The notes under the pieces are model-generated. The model ran no database searches. It was not told where the DNA came from and worked only from the letters and a program-made list of their open reading frames with translations. Below, in pieces: positions 34,202 to 43,187 of a stretch of 64,000 nucleotides of DNA (the first letter of the stretch is position 1; each line of letters opens with the position of its first letter). A program made the position numbers and the translations under genes. The DNA comes from Phytophthora quininea (lineage: Eukaryota; Oomycota; Peronosporomycetes; Peronosporales; Peronosporaceae): positions 620,001 through 684,000 of the forward strand of contig JAAVTG010000554.1 of NCBI GenBank assembly GCA_011947345.1, in the 5' to 3' direction.

Positions 34202-36310
34202 ATGTACTCCATGTTCCCCATGGTGGAGAAGTCGTACCGGGTCAACATCACGAGCGACATCGAGCGCGACCTGCGCTTCTTGGGCCAGTCTCGCGTCGAC
34301 GCGCTGACGTCGCCGTTCGCCATGAAGCTGATCAAGGACAAAGGCGATCTGCAGCTGTACGAGCTGCGCGAGAAGGAGTTCTTCACCATGAAGGCCGTGA
34401 TGACGGTCAACGCCTCGCTGCAAGACGTCATGCACATGCTCAGTATGGACAACACCGCCAAGCTCCGGGAAGTCATGGGCGAGGTCTTTGGCACACTGTT
34501 TCTGGACGGCGTCGTGCTGTACAAGAAGCCGGAGTCCAAGTCGAGGCCCAACGAGAGTCTGTCGGTGGCCTGGACGGCGCTGCAGGCGTCCAAACCCAAC
34601 TTACCTCACCGTGACTACGTCTTCCTGAGATACAACGACGTCTTCGAGAAGAACGCCGAGCACGGCAGTCTGTACCACAACGCTGGCTCGGGGCTTTACA
34701 TTGGCGCCTCCATTTGGGAGTCGATCGAGTTGGACGGATGCGAGCCGCTTCCTCCGTCGCAGAATGTGGTGCGGCTTCGACTACGACGCACGGGCTTTGT
34801 CGTGGAAGAGCTGAGTCACGATTGCTCGCTGCAAGTGTCCTTCTTCCTATCTGAGAGCCACCCGGACCGCGACTCGGTGTCGACACTGACGCGAAACTGG
34901 ATGACAAAGGTCGTGAGCAGTGTGGCTAAGATCCCCAGCGCTCTCTTGACCCGAGCCTTGTCGTCTCACAGTCTGCTCACGAAGAAGGACTTCCGCAAGG
35001 ATGGACCGCAGTGCTACCTGTGTCTAAAGGCCTTCACAGTGTTCCGACGAAAGCACCACTGCAGAGTCTGCGGCGATGTCGTGTGCAGCAGCTGCTCCGA
35101 GATGAAGTCCATGCGCCACAGCAGCGGGAACCGTGACGTTCGCTTGTGCAGTCAATGCCGACTCACCAGCACCACCTCCATCTTGTCCTCGGACAGCGGG
35201 TCCAACTCGATCTCCCAAGCAAATGCAAGTGCCAGGAGCCTGCCAAGCATGTCGACAATGTCGTACGAAAGCTACGACGTCGAGGCCAGTCAGAGTCAGA
35301 GTTCCTTATCCACATGCACTGCGCCGACGAACGTTTCCGAGTCGTACAGCGAGACGGCTCGATTGAAGACGCATCCGCTTACAAGCCACGGTTCTTTCCG
35401 TCAGCGCTCTTCGGACAGCCCTGTGCTCGGTCCTATCAGCGATTCCACTCATCGTCGTGGCGGTCACAGTCCTGTGAAGCTGGATGGAGATTCATCGTCC
35501 GAGTATTCCGAGTTTGGCGAATTCCATTGGGATGAAGACACTGCTACTCGTCCGAGCGCAGCCGACATGGCCCAACTGGAGCGCAAGCTCACCATTCGCG
35601 AGAACACGCCGTTCAACTACGCGCTCAACTACAGCAGTCGACAGGAATGGCCGAAGGCACCGATCCCAGCACAAGAGGAAGCTCGACTCAAGAAGGTCCG
35701 CGAGCTTCACTTGACAGACCCGGGCAAGCAGTTCCAAGAGATGTGTGAGTATGCTGCTGCCGAGTTGGGCTGCCAGATCGCTGCGATCTGCTTCATCGGC
35801 GACAAGAGCGGCTTCCTTATGGCACGAATGGGTCTCGACAAACGTGAACTGCCGCGTAACATGCTCATGGACGCCCACGTGATCATGTCCAAGGAGCCGA
35901 CGATCATCCTCGACGCAGGAGAAGACCTTCGCTTCGTGCACAACCCGCTGGTGGTCGATGGCCGCGTGCGATTCTTTGCCGGCTTCCCGTTGGTCACTTC
36001 GGACGGCCACGTCGTGGGCTCCTTGAGCGTCGCCGATCCGTTCGCTCGCGAGCTACTCCCTGGCGATAAGTATCTATTCCTCCGCAGCTTGGCCGACGTG
36101 GCGATGCGAGGCGTCGAGCAGAACACTCTGATGAGCGTCGCAGTGCGACGGGATGGCGGCAACGTCAACTCGGTCAAGTCCACCATCCAAGCGCCAGCAC
36201 CTACAGGAATGAACATTGCCGACGCTGAACTCACCATGCAGGAGCTGCTTCGAACGGCGTACACGACGCAGTGCCAAGTTCGGATGCAAGTGAATCCGCT
36301 CTCAGAGTGA
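34202..36310 (+). CDS. START-FYVE-GAF protein 1
   Basis: Single-exon 702-residue protein. The ATG at 34202 (MYSMFPMVEKSYRV) is chosen although the frame is open upstream, because homology-like sequence begins there. Domains: N-terminal START-like lipid-binding region (residues ~15-250, e.g. RDYVFLRYNDVF, GASIWESIEL); FYVE-type zinc finger with CYLCLKAFTVFRRKHHCRVC and GDVVCSSCS, including the RKHHCR phosphoinositide-binding core; a Ser-rich linker; and a C-terminal GAF-like domain (LGCQIAAICFIGDKSGFLMA, RFFAGFPLVTSDGHVVGSLS). The architecture implies membrane targeting to PI3P-bearing endosomes plus a small-molecule-binding domain. It is the most diverged of three such genes in this window (others at 38.7 and 41.1 kb). 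No frame break. Confidence 0.88.
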   Translation: MYSMFPMVEKSYRVNITSDIERDLRFLGQSRVDALTSPFAMKLIKDKGDLQLYELREKEFFTMKAVMTVNASLQDVMHMLSMDNTAKLREVMGEVFGTLFLDGVVLYKKPESKSRPNESLSVAWTALQASKPNLPHRDYVFLRYNDVFEKNAEHGSLYHNAGSGLYIGASIWESIELDGCEPLPPSQNVVRLRLRRTGFVVEELSHDCSLQVSFFLSESHPDRDSVSTLTRNWMTKVVSSVAKIPSALLTRALSSHSLLTKKDFRKDGPQCYLCLKAFTVFRRKHHCRVCGDVVCSSCSEMKSMRHSSGNRDVRLCSQCRLTSTTSILSSDSGSNSISQANASARSLPSMSTMSYESYDVEASQSQSSLSTCTAPTNVSESYSETARLKTHPLTSHGSFRQRSSDSPVLGPISDSTHRRGGHSPVKLDGDSSSEYSEFGEFHWDEDTATRPSAADMAQLERKLTIRENTPFNYALNYSSRQEWPKAPIPAQEEARLKKVRELHLTDPGKQFQEMCEYAAAELGCQIAAICFIGDKSGFLMARMGLDKRELPRNMLMDAHVIMSKEPTIILDAGEDLRFVHNPLVVDGRVRFFAGFPLVTSDGHVVGSLSVADPFARELLPGDKYLFLRSLADVAMRGVEQNTLMSVAVRRDGGNVNSVKSTIQAPAPTGMNIADAELTMQELLRTAYTTQCQVRMQVNPLSE

Positions 36311-36434
36311 GACGTTCTGTCCTGCCGACCCCATTGAGCCACCTATAAGCCCGTGTCCAGTAGCATACGATACCAATTAGTTCTTGTTTGAATAAGTCAA
36401 AACAAACGCAAAGTTTGTATTTCTCAGGCATCTT

Positions 36435-36821
36435 TTAGAGCTCGTCCTCCTCGTCGTCCACGCCGGCGAAGAACTTGTCGAGCGACTCCTCCACCGAGTT
36501 GGCGGCCGGCTTGGGCGCCCGCAGGGCCTCGGCGCTCTCCAGCAGCGCCATGAGGTGGGCCTTCTGCTTCCACTGCATCAGCGTCTCCTCCATCTCCATG
36601 TTGGCCTTGGTGATCAGCATGTCCACCACGCGCGGGTCCTTGACGTCGGCGTGCTGGCGGAACAGAGCCTGCACGGCCAGGCGCGCGTCCGACGGCTCCA
36701 TCGGGATGTCGTACAGCGTCAGCACGCGGGGCACCTGCTTGGTGATGTAGCGGTACAGCGTCACGGCCGGGCTGGCCGTGGACGTCGCCGCCGCCTTCTC
36801 CGCTGCCACGCGCAGAGCCAT
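36435..36821 (-). CDS. NDUFA6: Mitochondrial complex I subunit NDUFA6 (B14), LYR protein
   Basis: Accessory subunit of NADH:ubiquinone oxidoreductase that recruits the mitochondrial acyl carrier protein. 128 residues from the ATG at 36819-36821, exactly the usual length of B14. The LYR motif is present in TLYRYITKQVPRVLTLYDI, followed by the family string RQHADVKDPRVVDMLI and a helical segment MEMEETLMQWKQKAHLMALL. The tail is acidic and ends GVDDEEDEL. The N-terminus is Ala-rich without a clear cleavable presequence. Convergent with the FYVE gene, 124 bp between stop codons. Another LYRM protein is possible but the VKDPRVVDMLI block points to NDUFA6. Confidence 0.85.
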   Translation of the reverse strand: MALRVAAEKAAATSTASPAVTLYRYITKQVPRVLTLYDIPMEPSDARLAVQALFRQHADVKDPRVVDMLITKANMEMEETLMQWKQKAHLMALLESAEALRAPKPAANSVEESLDKFFAGVDDEEDEL

Positions 36822-38727
36822 GAGCGATCGATCAAAGTCTCTTCCCCTCGGCAGGCCGCTTTTGAGCCACACGCAAAGTGAACCCCCAGAACCGTACTCA
36901 GGGCATACAAACTGCAAGTGCATGGCGCCATCATTTGCAGTCACCAAGTTACGGGTTACACGTACCCTCCATCTTCAACGCGCGAAAATCTGTGCACGCT
37001 CACCGACGGCAGCAGCGAAAACTGTGAACGATGCGGAGCTTCACCGATAGGAGCAACATTTCCACTTCCCACACTGCACACTGGAAGCACCTCACCTTTT
37101 CCAATAAACCGGAAGCGCAGTTCAAAGCAAAGTGTGGACACGCTTCGTCAGCAGCAGATTGGGGCTCCAAAATAGAGACGTCCACGACAACGAGCAGTGG
37201 AGTGGATGCTACACAATGCAAAACCCTCCACAGGCAAGTCCAAGTGTTGGATGCAGCATCGATGCTCCTCCCCAAAGCTTCGCCGTGACAACTGCCGATT
37301 GTCGGGGTAAGCTCTTGTAATGAGAACTTTGCCGATGGAACTTGGATGAAAGTATGGATACCGTGATTTGCCGAGCTCGACCATGGAAGGCGACGGCGCA
37401 AATGTACACAAAGCTGCTTCGACAGCAAGTCTCCGTCTCCAACTTGGCGCCATGTCTGCTCGCCTTCTCTTTGTCCGGTCCTCCATCTGAGTTTTGCGCT
37501 CGGTCTCGGTGGGCACGCGTTGCCTGCAGGCCCCACCGCAGCCACTGCTTTGAAAGCTGTGCTTCACGCTACAACAGCACTCACTTTTGGCCTCAGTCAG
37601 CCCCGGATGTGTGCGTCGTGTGAAATTGCGCGCCTATCTCGGATTACGTCCAGGGTCGAGCTCGTGATCCACGGAGTCGAGACCTGAGCGCTGCTGTACG
37701 ATGCATTTACAGCTTTCTGGAGTCACTTGGCGTTCGCGACTTTATCGTCACTGCTGTCCCCGAAACGGAGACTCCGAGGCATTCGCCTGCAGCACTTTGC
37801 TGTGAACATTGCGCCATCGCCTCAAACGATGGTGAAGCAGCGGCGGCAAAACGCGCTGCAGATTGCAATCGCCTGGAGGTGAGTGCTCCGGGTGCCGCGA
37901 CCCAGCGAGCTGATCGACTGAAGCCACGTTGTACGTCGAAACGCTGCTTCTTTGTCGAACTGTGAGCGTGTTATCGTGCAGGCCTACAGCGGCCAGTCGA
38001 TCGCGAGCTCTCGTGCTGCAGACCGTCTTGACTTTGGCGCTGTCCGATGTGACATCCGCTTGGCGCCTCCCTCATGCACCGCAGCAGCACCGCAACATTG
38101 CAGAGCGTCGTAATGAACTCACCACCGCCCAACTTTCACTGCAAGCTGCCAGACTGCGGCATCACCTCCTTCCGTGACTGCTTATCTGTGATCTGGCCGC
38201 CAGTCGCGCTGGCCTACTGCAGCCATGTCGACGCTCTTTCCGCGTCCCGACGCACTCAGCAAGCGATGTCTCCCAATCGATTGACGCGAGCCGCCAGAGA
38301 CCGGGCCCGTGCAGTGAGGCACCCAAGTGGCCGGACCGGCGCCATACTGTCCTCGATGCTGAGAGTTTTCGCCGGCAACAGCGGCAGCATGCATGTAGCA
38401 GCTTCGCAACCACCGGCGTGGACACAGCTTGGCACCCCGCTGGTCGAAAATGTCTGCAGAATGAGGATTTCGTTAACGAAATCCTCATTTACCTTCATTT
38501 CCGGTACCTAGTTTTTATTTGAGGTTGTTTGGGATTGATTTGAACTTGCTTTTTGTATGGGTACCTCAAACTGAAGATGTGGAGATCAGCTCTCGACTTC
38601 AACCGGTGACAGATCAAACTGGTTGCCGCGACGACCTGACGGCGTTCGTATCGCTAACGGTCCACGCCGCGCCCGCGTCGAGGGCAGGCCCAGTCTCGTT
38701 TCCGCCTCGACCCGCGCGTTGCCTCCC
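36822..38727. other. Long intergenic region
   Basis: About 1.9 kb with no gene I can support. Open frames reach 181 codons on the minus strand (37000-37545), but composition is unlike a conserved protein and no splicing pattern or domain is seen. The one structured element is the palindrome at 38460-38489. Confidence 0.5.
38460..38489. repeat. Perfect 30-bp palindrome
   Basis: The arm AATGAGGATTTCGTT is followed directly by its exact reverse complement, centred on GTTAAC. There are 15 paired bases and no loop. It lies about 240 bp upstream of the second START-FYVE-GAF gene, in otherwise unstructured DNA. It could be a dimeric transcription-factor site, a cruciform, or a remnant of a small inverted-repeat element. 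Confidence 0.75.
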
Positions 38728-40674
38728 ATGTTTCGCAGGAACAACAGCGCCAATGACAGAGCCTCCGTGGGCGGCTCGAGCTCGCGCGCCTTCGCGGAGC
38801 AGGTGGCGCGGCAGTACGAGGTGCCGCGCACCATGACCAAGGAGCGCGTGCACGAGCTCGTGCAGCTCGGCGAGGAGCGCTCCAACCAGTTGATCCGCCT
38901 CATCACGGACGACGACCAGAACGTCGCCGGCTCGGTGGCCTCCACGGCCGTGCTGCGCCAGCAGAAGGAGAACTTTGAGGTCTACGAGATGCACGACGAG
39001 CGCGAGGACCTCATGGTCATGAAGGGCGTCGTCAAGCTGCAGAACACCACGTGCGACGAGGTGATGGCGCTCTTCTCCGGACGCACCAACCAGGAGGTCG
39101 AGGACTTCCTCGTGGACATCCTCGGCGCGCAGTACGCAGCCGGCCAGGCGCTGCACTACACCGACGTGACGGTGAACCAGCTGGAGCCCGCACCGGAGCC
39201 CAACACACCGGGCACCCCGCAGACGCCGAGAGGATCGATCCCCACCAAGTCGTCGCTGCTGGTCGAGTGGCTGGCCATGAACGACGTGCACCCGCAGGCC
39301 CCACTGCGGGAGTTCTTCTTCATGCGCTTCAACCAGGTGTTCAGCAACGGCAATGGTGGCAACAACCCGCTCGGCGGCGGCGCGTCCTACGGCGTGTCGG
39401 TACTGGAGTCGATCGAGCTACCTCGATGCGGTCCAATCTTCTCGCAAACACACATGCAGCGACAAAGTTCTACAAGTGCGGCTTTGTGTGTGAAGCCTCC
39501 GAGGAGAAGAACTCCACGACAACGCGCGTGACCTTCTTCGTCACGGCGCCGTACAATGCGCCGTCCTTAGAGCAAGACCGCGCTTGGCTGCTGCGACTCG
39601 CTGGCTGCATCCGACTCATTCCCAGCGCGATCGTGAACCGCCGAATCCGCCGCAACCAGATCCGTGACCGGCGCAATTGGCACTACAGGGACTCGTGCTC
39701 GGTGTGCAACGGAGCGTTCTCGATGTTTAGCCGTCGCGCACACCACTGCCGGATTTGTGGCGCTGCAGTGTGCTCCAAGTGCTCGGCCATCCGCAAGGAA
39801 GGACAGCGCACCAAGTTTGGTGGAAGCACGCGTGTGTGTATGGCTTGCTTGAACGGAGACCAGAACGGCCCCAACGGTGCAGTGAGTACGTACGACGCCC
39901 GATCAAGCTCCAGCGGTGGGCAGTCTTCTAGAAGCGGCAGCGATGGCGAGGCGTTTGGCAGCTCGGCTCACGTCACACTGCAGGAGGCTCTTGCTGGCTT
40001 CACGATGGAGCCGACTCTCGCCGCGACCCACGAGCCGTTGAGCCCGAGCAGCGCCTCTAGCGGCGGACGCAGCGACGACGACGGCAACGTGTACGCCAAC
40101 ACCCCGTTCGACTACGAGCTGTCTTTCACCAAGGGCAACCCGTGGCCCGACGCCCCGCACACGGAGACGGAGAAGGAGCGCACGGAGCGCATCAAGACGC
40201 TCAACCTGTCAGAGGATTTTGCCAAGACGGTGCTGCGCGATTTGCTCGACGTGGCGCGAAAGACTGTCAACTGCCCCGTGGCGGCTCTGTCAGTCGTAAC
40301 CAAGTCGACGAGTTTGTTCGTGTCGACGATTGGCCTGGTGGGGGACCAAGTGCCGCGCGATGTTGGCCTGGACGCGCACATTTTGATGTCTCAAGAGCCG
40401 CTCGTGGTGCTGGACTGCCGCAAGGACATTCGCTTCGCCAAGAACCCGCTGGCTCTGGCGATGCACGTGCAATTCTTCGTGGGCATCCCGCTCATCATGA
40501 AGGACTCGGGCGTGGTGGTGGGCGGCATCTGCATTGCCGACACGAAGGCCCGCAAGAAGGTCAAAGGCTCGGATCTACGCGCTGCAGGTGATCGCCGCGC
40601 GCATCGTGGAAAAGACGGACGAGCACAACTACGAGATGAAGCAGCACGTCCCCGAGGGCGTGCGGCTGCTGTAG
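38728..40674 (+). CDS. START-FYVE-GAF protein 2 (two frame breaks)
   Basis: ATG at 38728 (MFRRNNSANDRAS). Same layout as the downstream neighbour and alignable throughout: START-like region (FAEQVARQYEVPRTMTKERV, LREFFFMRFNQVFSNGNGGN, YGVSVLESIEL), FYVE finger CSVCNGAFSMFSRRAHHCRI with CGAAVCSKCSAIRK, and a GAF-like domain (NCPVAALSVVTKSTSLFVST, VQFFVGIPLIMKDSGVVVGG). The FYVE core is SRRAHHCRICG, a variant of R(R/K)HHCR. The frame slips at the A run 39464-39466 (one base short of the paralogue) and at about 40585, where the paralogue reads LRALKLIASRI (two bases short). With both restored the CDS is 1,950 nt, 649 residues, ending EGVRLL. An expressed gene with base-call errors is the simplest reading. 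Confidence 0.85.
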
Positions 40675-41050
40675 ACGCCCTCCGAGCTGCAGCCACATCG
40701 CCAGGTGCGTCTCATCAATCGTGCTGCTCCAACCAAATAGATCAGAGATGGCTAACCCCAGCAACAAATATGTTTGTCCTCCCCTTCAACTTGACCAGCT
40801 CGACTCGCACTGCATCACGATTGCCTCAGTCAGTGTCGTGGCGTTGTCTCCATTTTGGTGTGTCCTAATGGTGTTTTGCTCTTGGTTTTTGTATCGCCAC
40901 CCAATCACACGACTTCAAGTCCAGTTTGCGCCACGGTTTCAAATCCCCGCGGGCCATGCTGCAGTCGCGGGCACACACCGCCGCGGCGTCGCCGTGTCCA
41001 GTCCAGTTCTCCCCCGCCCAGCGCCGACCTCTCCTCTCTCTCCGTGCTCC
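40675..41050. other. Short intergenic region between tandem FYVE genes
   Basis: About 375 bp holding the 3' end of copy 2 and the promoter of copy 3. The open frame of copy 3 extends upstream to 40721, but the family start (MFRR) is at 41051. No promoter motif stands out. Confidence 0.4.
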
Positions 41051-43084
41051 ATGTTCCGTAGGATCAAAACGGGCGGCAAGAACGTCAAGCCGCCGGGCTC
41101 GTCCGGGTCCAGCGGCTCCAAGGCTTTCGCGGAGCAGGTGGCGCGCCAGTACGAGGTGCCGCGCGCCATGACCAAGGACCGCGTGCAGTCGCTGGGGGCG
41201 CTCGGCGAGCAGCGCGCCAACCAGCTCATCCGCTGGGTCACGGACGACGACCAGGGCGTGTCCGGCTCGGCCGCCTCGGGGGCCGTGCTGCGCCAGCAGA
41301 AGGAGAACTTTGCAGTGTACGAGATGCACGACGAGCAGGACGACCTGCTGGTCATGAGGGGCGTCGTGCGGCTGCAGAGCACGTCCTGCGACGAGGTGCT
41401 GGCGCTGCTGGGCGGCCGCACCGCGGTGGAGGTCGATGCCTTCCTGCAGGACCTGCTTGGCGCGCAGTACGCCGCCGGACAGGCGCTGCACTACACGGAC
41501 GTGAACGTGGAGAAGGAACCGACCCCCGAGCCTAACACACCGGGCACCCCGCAGACCCCGAAGGGTTCTAAACCTACCAAGGCGTCGTTGATGGTGCAGT
41601 GGCTGGCGCTGAACGATGTTCACCCGCAAGCCCCGTTGAGGGAGTTCTTCTTCATGAGGTTCAACCAGAGCTTCAGCAACGGCAATGGAGGCAACAACCC
41701 TCTGGGTGGTGGCGCTAGCTACGGTGTGTCGGTGTGGGAGTCGCTGGATCTGCCCAGATGCGGACCCATTTTCTCGCAGACCCACATGCAACGTCAACCG
41801 CTGGTCAAATGCGGCTTCGTGGTGGAAGCGTCCGAAAACAGGAACTCTAGGATGACCCGCGTGTCATTCTTTGTGACGGCGCCGTACCGCGCGCCGTCGC
41901 TCGAGCAAGACCGAGCGTGGCTACTGCGACTTGCCGGTTGCGTGCGGCTGATCCCTAGCGCTATTGTGAACCGCCGCATTCGACGCAACCAGCTCCGTGA
42001 TCGCCGCTCCTGGCACTTCCGTGACTCCTGCTCGGTGTGCAATGGCAACTTCTCCATCTTTACGCGTCGCGCCCACCACTGCCGCATTTGTGGCGCTGCT
42101 GTGTGCTCCAAGTGCTCGGCCATCCGCAAGGATGCCCAGCGATTCAAGATCGGAGGCAGCACTCGCGTGTGTATGGCTTGTTTGAACGGCGACCAGAATG
42201 GTCCCAATGGATCGACGTACGACTCGCGCAGTGGAGTCAGCAGATCAAGCGCCAGTGAATCCAGCCGCAACAGCGACAACGAGTGCTTCGGCAGCTCGAC
42301 GCACGTGACCCTCGAGGAGGCCCTGGCTGGGTTTACTATCGAGCCGACGCTTGCGACGGGCCCGGATAGTCCTAGCAACGGGTCAAGCAGCAGCATTAGC
42401 ATGAACGAAGACGACGGCGACGTGATTGCCAACTCTCCGTTCGACTACGAGCTGAAATTCGAGAAGGGCAACCCGTGGCCGGATGCGCCTCTCACCCACA
42501 CGGAGAAGGAGCGCATTAAACGTATCCAGACGTTGAACCTGTCGGAGGATTTCGCGAAGACGGTGCTGCGTGACCTGTTGGACCTTGCTCGCACGACTGT
42601 GAACTGCCCCGTGGCAGCGTTGTCGGTGGTGACGGCCTCTACGAGCTTGTTCGTAGCGACAATCGGTCTGGTTGGCGACCAGGTCCCGCGCGATGTTGGT
42701 GTGGACGCGCACGCCATTATGTCGCTGGAGCCGCTGGTGGTGCTGGACTGCCGTACGGACATTCGTTTTGCCAAGAACCCGCTGGCGTTGTCTATGGGCG
42801 TGCAGTTCTTCCTGGGTGTGCCTATCTTCTTCAAGGACACAGGTGTTGTTGTCGGCGCAATCTGCATTGCTGACACGAAGGCTCGCAAGAAAGTCAAGGG
42901 ATCGGACCTGCGTGCTCTGAAACTCATCGCTTCACGCATCATCGACAAGATGGACGCACACAACAACGAGATGAAGAAAAACAACCCGAGGGTGTCAGAC
43001 TCTTGTAAGCAAGCTCCTTTCCAAAACGTGGCAAGTACATATCTGTGTGCATCGTCTCGTTACTTAGACCAAAATTATGGCTAA
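41051..43084 (+). CDS. START-FYVE-GAF protein 3
   Basis: ATG at 41051 (MFRRIKTGGKNVK). 656 residues with a 63-nt GT-AG intron at 43005-43067 (GTAAGC...TTACTTAG) close to the C-terminus. Because the intron is a multiple of three and has no stop, the unspliced frame is also open to the same TAA. Domains: START-like (FAEQVARQYEVPRAMTKDRV, PLREFFFMRFNQSFSNGNGG, YGVSVWESLDL), FYVE finger CSVCNGNFSIFTRRAHHCRI with CGAAVCSKCS, Ser-rich linker, GAF-like (NCPVAALSVVTASTSLFVAT, VQFFLGVPIFFKDTGVVVGA). The ADTKARKKVKGSDLRALKLI end of the GAF domain is intact, unlike copy 2. Tandem duplicate of copy 2 with high identity outside the N-terminus and linker. Confidence 0.9.
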   Translation: MFRRIKTGGKNVKPPGSSGSSGSKAFAEQVARQYEVPRAMTKDRVQSLGALGEQRANQLIRWVTDDDQGVSGSAASGAVLRQQKENFAVYEMHDEQDDLLVMRGVVRLQSTSCDEVLALLGGRTAVEVDAFLQDLLGAQYAAGQALHYTDVNVEKEPTPEPNTPGTPQTPKGSKPTKASLMVQWLALNDVHPQAPLREFFFMRFNQSFSNGNGGNNPLGGGASYGVSVWESLDLPRCGPIFSQTHMQRQPLVKCGFVVEASENRNSRMTRVSFFVTAPYRAPSLEQDRAWLLRLAGCVRLIPSAIVNRRIRRNQLRDRRSWHFRDSCSVCNGNFSIFTRRAHHCRICGAAVCSKCSAIRKDAQRFKIGGSTRVCMACLNGDQNGPNGSTYDSRSGVSRSSASESSRNSDNECFGSSTHVTLEEALAGFTIEPTLATGPDSPSNGSSSSISMNEDDGDVIANSPFDYELKFEKGNPWPDAPLTHTEKERIKRIQTLNLSEDFAKTVLRDLLDLARTTVNCPVAALSVVTASTSLFVATIGLVGDQVPRDVGVDAHAIMSLEPLVVLDCRTDIRFAKNPLALSMGVQFFLGVPIFFKDTGVVVGAICIADTKARKKVKGSDLRALKLIASRIIDKMDAHNNEMKKNNPRVSDSCKQAPFQNVASTYLCASSRYLDQNYG

Positions 43085-43187
43085 ATATTCTCGTCATTAG
43101 ATGTTCACGTGTTTGCTCCAGCTATCTGACTTATGCCTTGTGCATACACCACTTTCGTTGAGACTATGCTCGAGGTTCCAACTCATC

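Noticed and set aside
37000..37545. 181-codon minus-strand open frame in the long intergenic region
   Set aside because: No domain, low-complexity composition, no splice sites and no paralogue in the window; this length is expected by chance in GC-rich DNA.
40865..41797. 310-codon minus-strand open frame rich in Arg/His/Leu
   Set aside because: Antisense shadow of the START-FYVE-GAF gene; similar shadows lie opposite copy 2 and both ERG3 genes.
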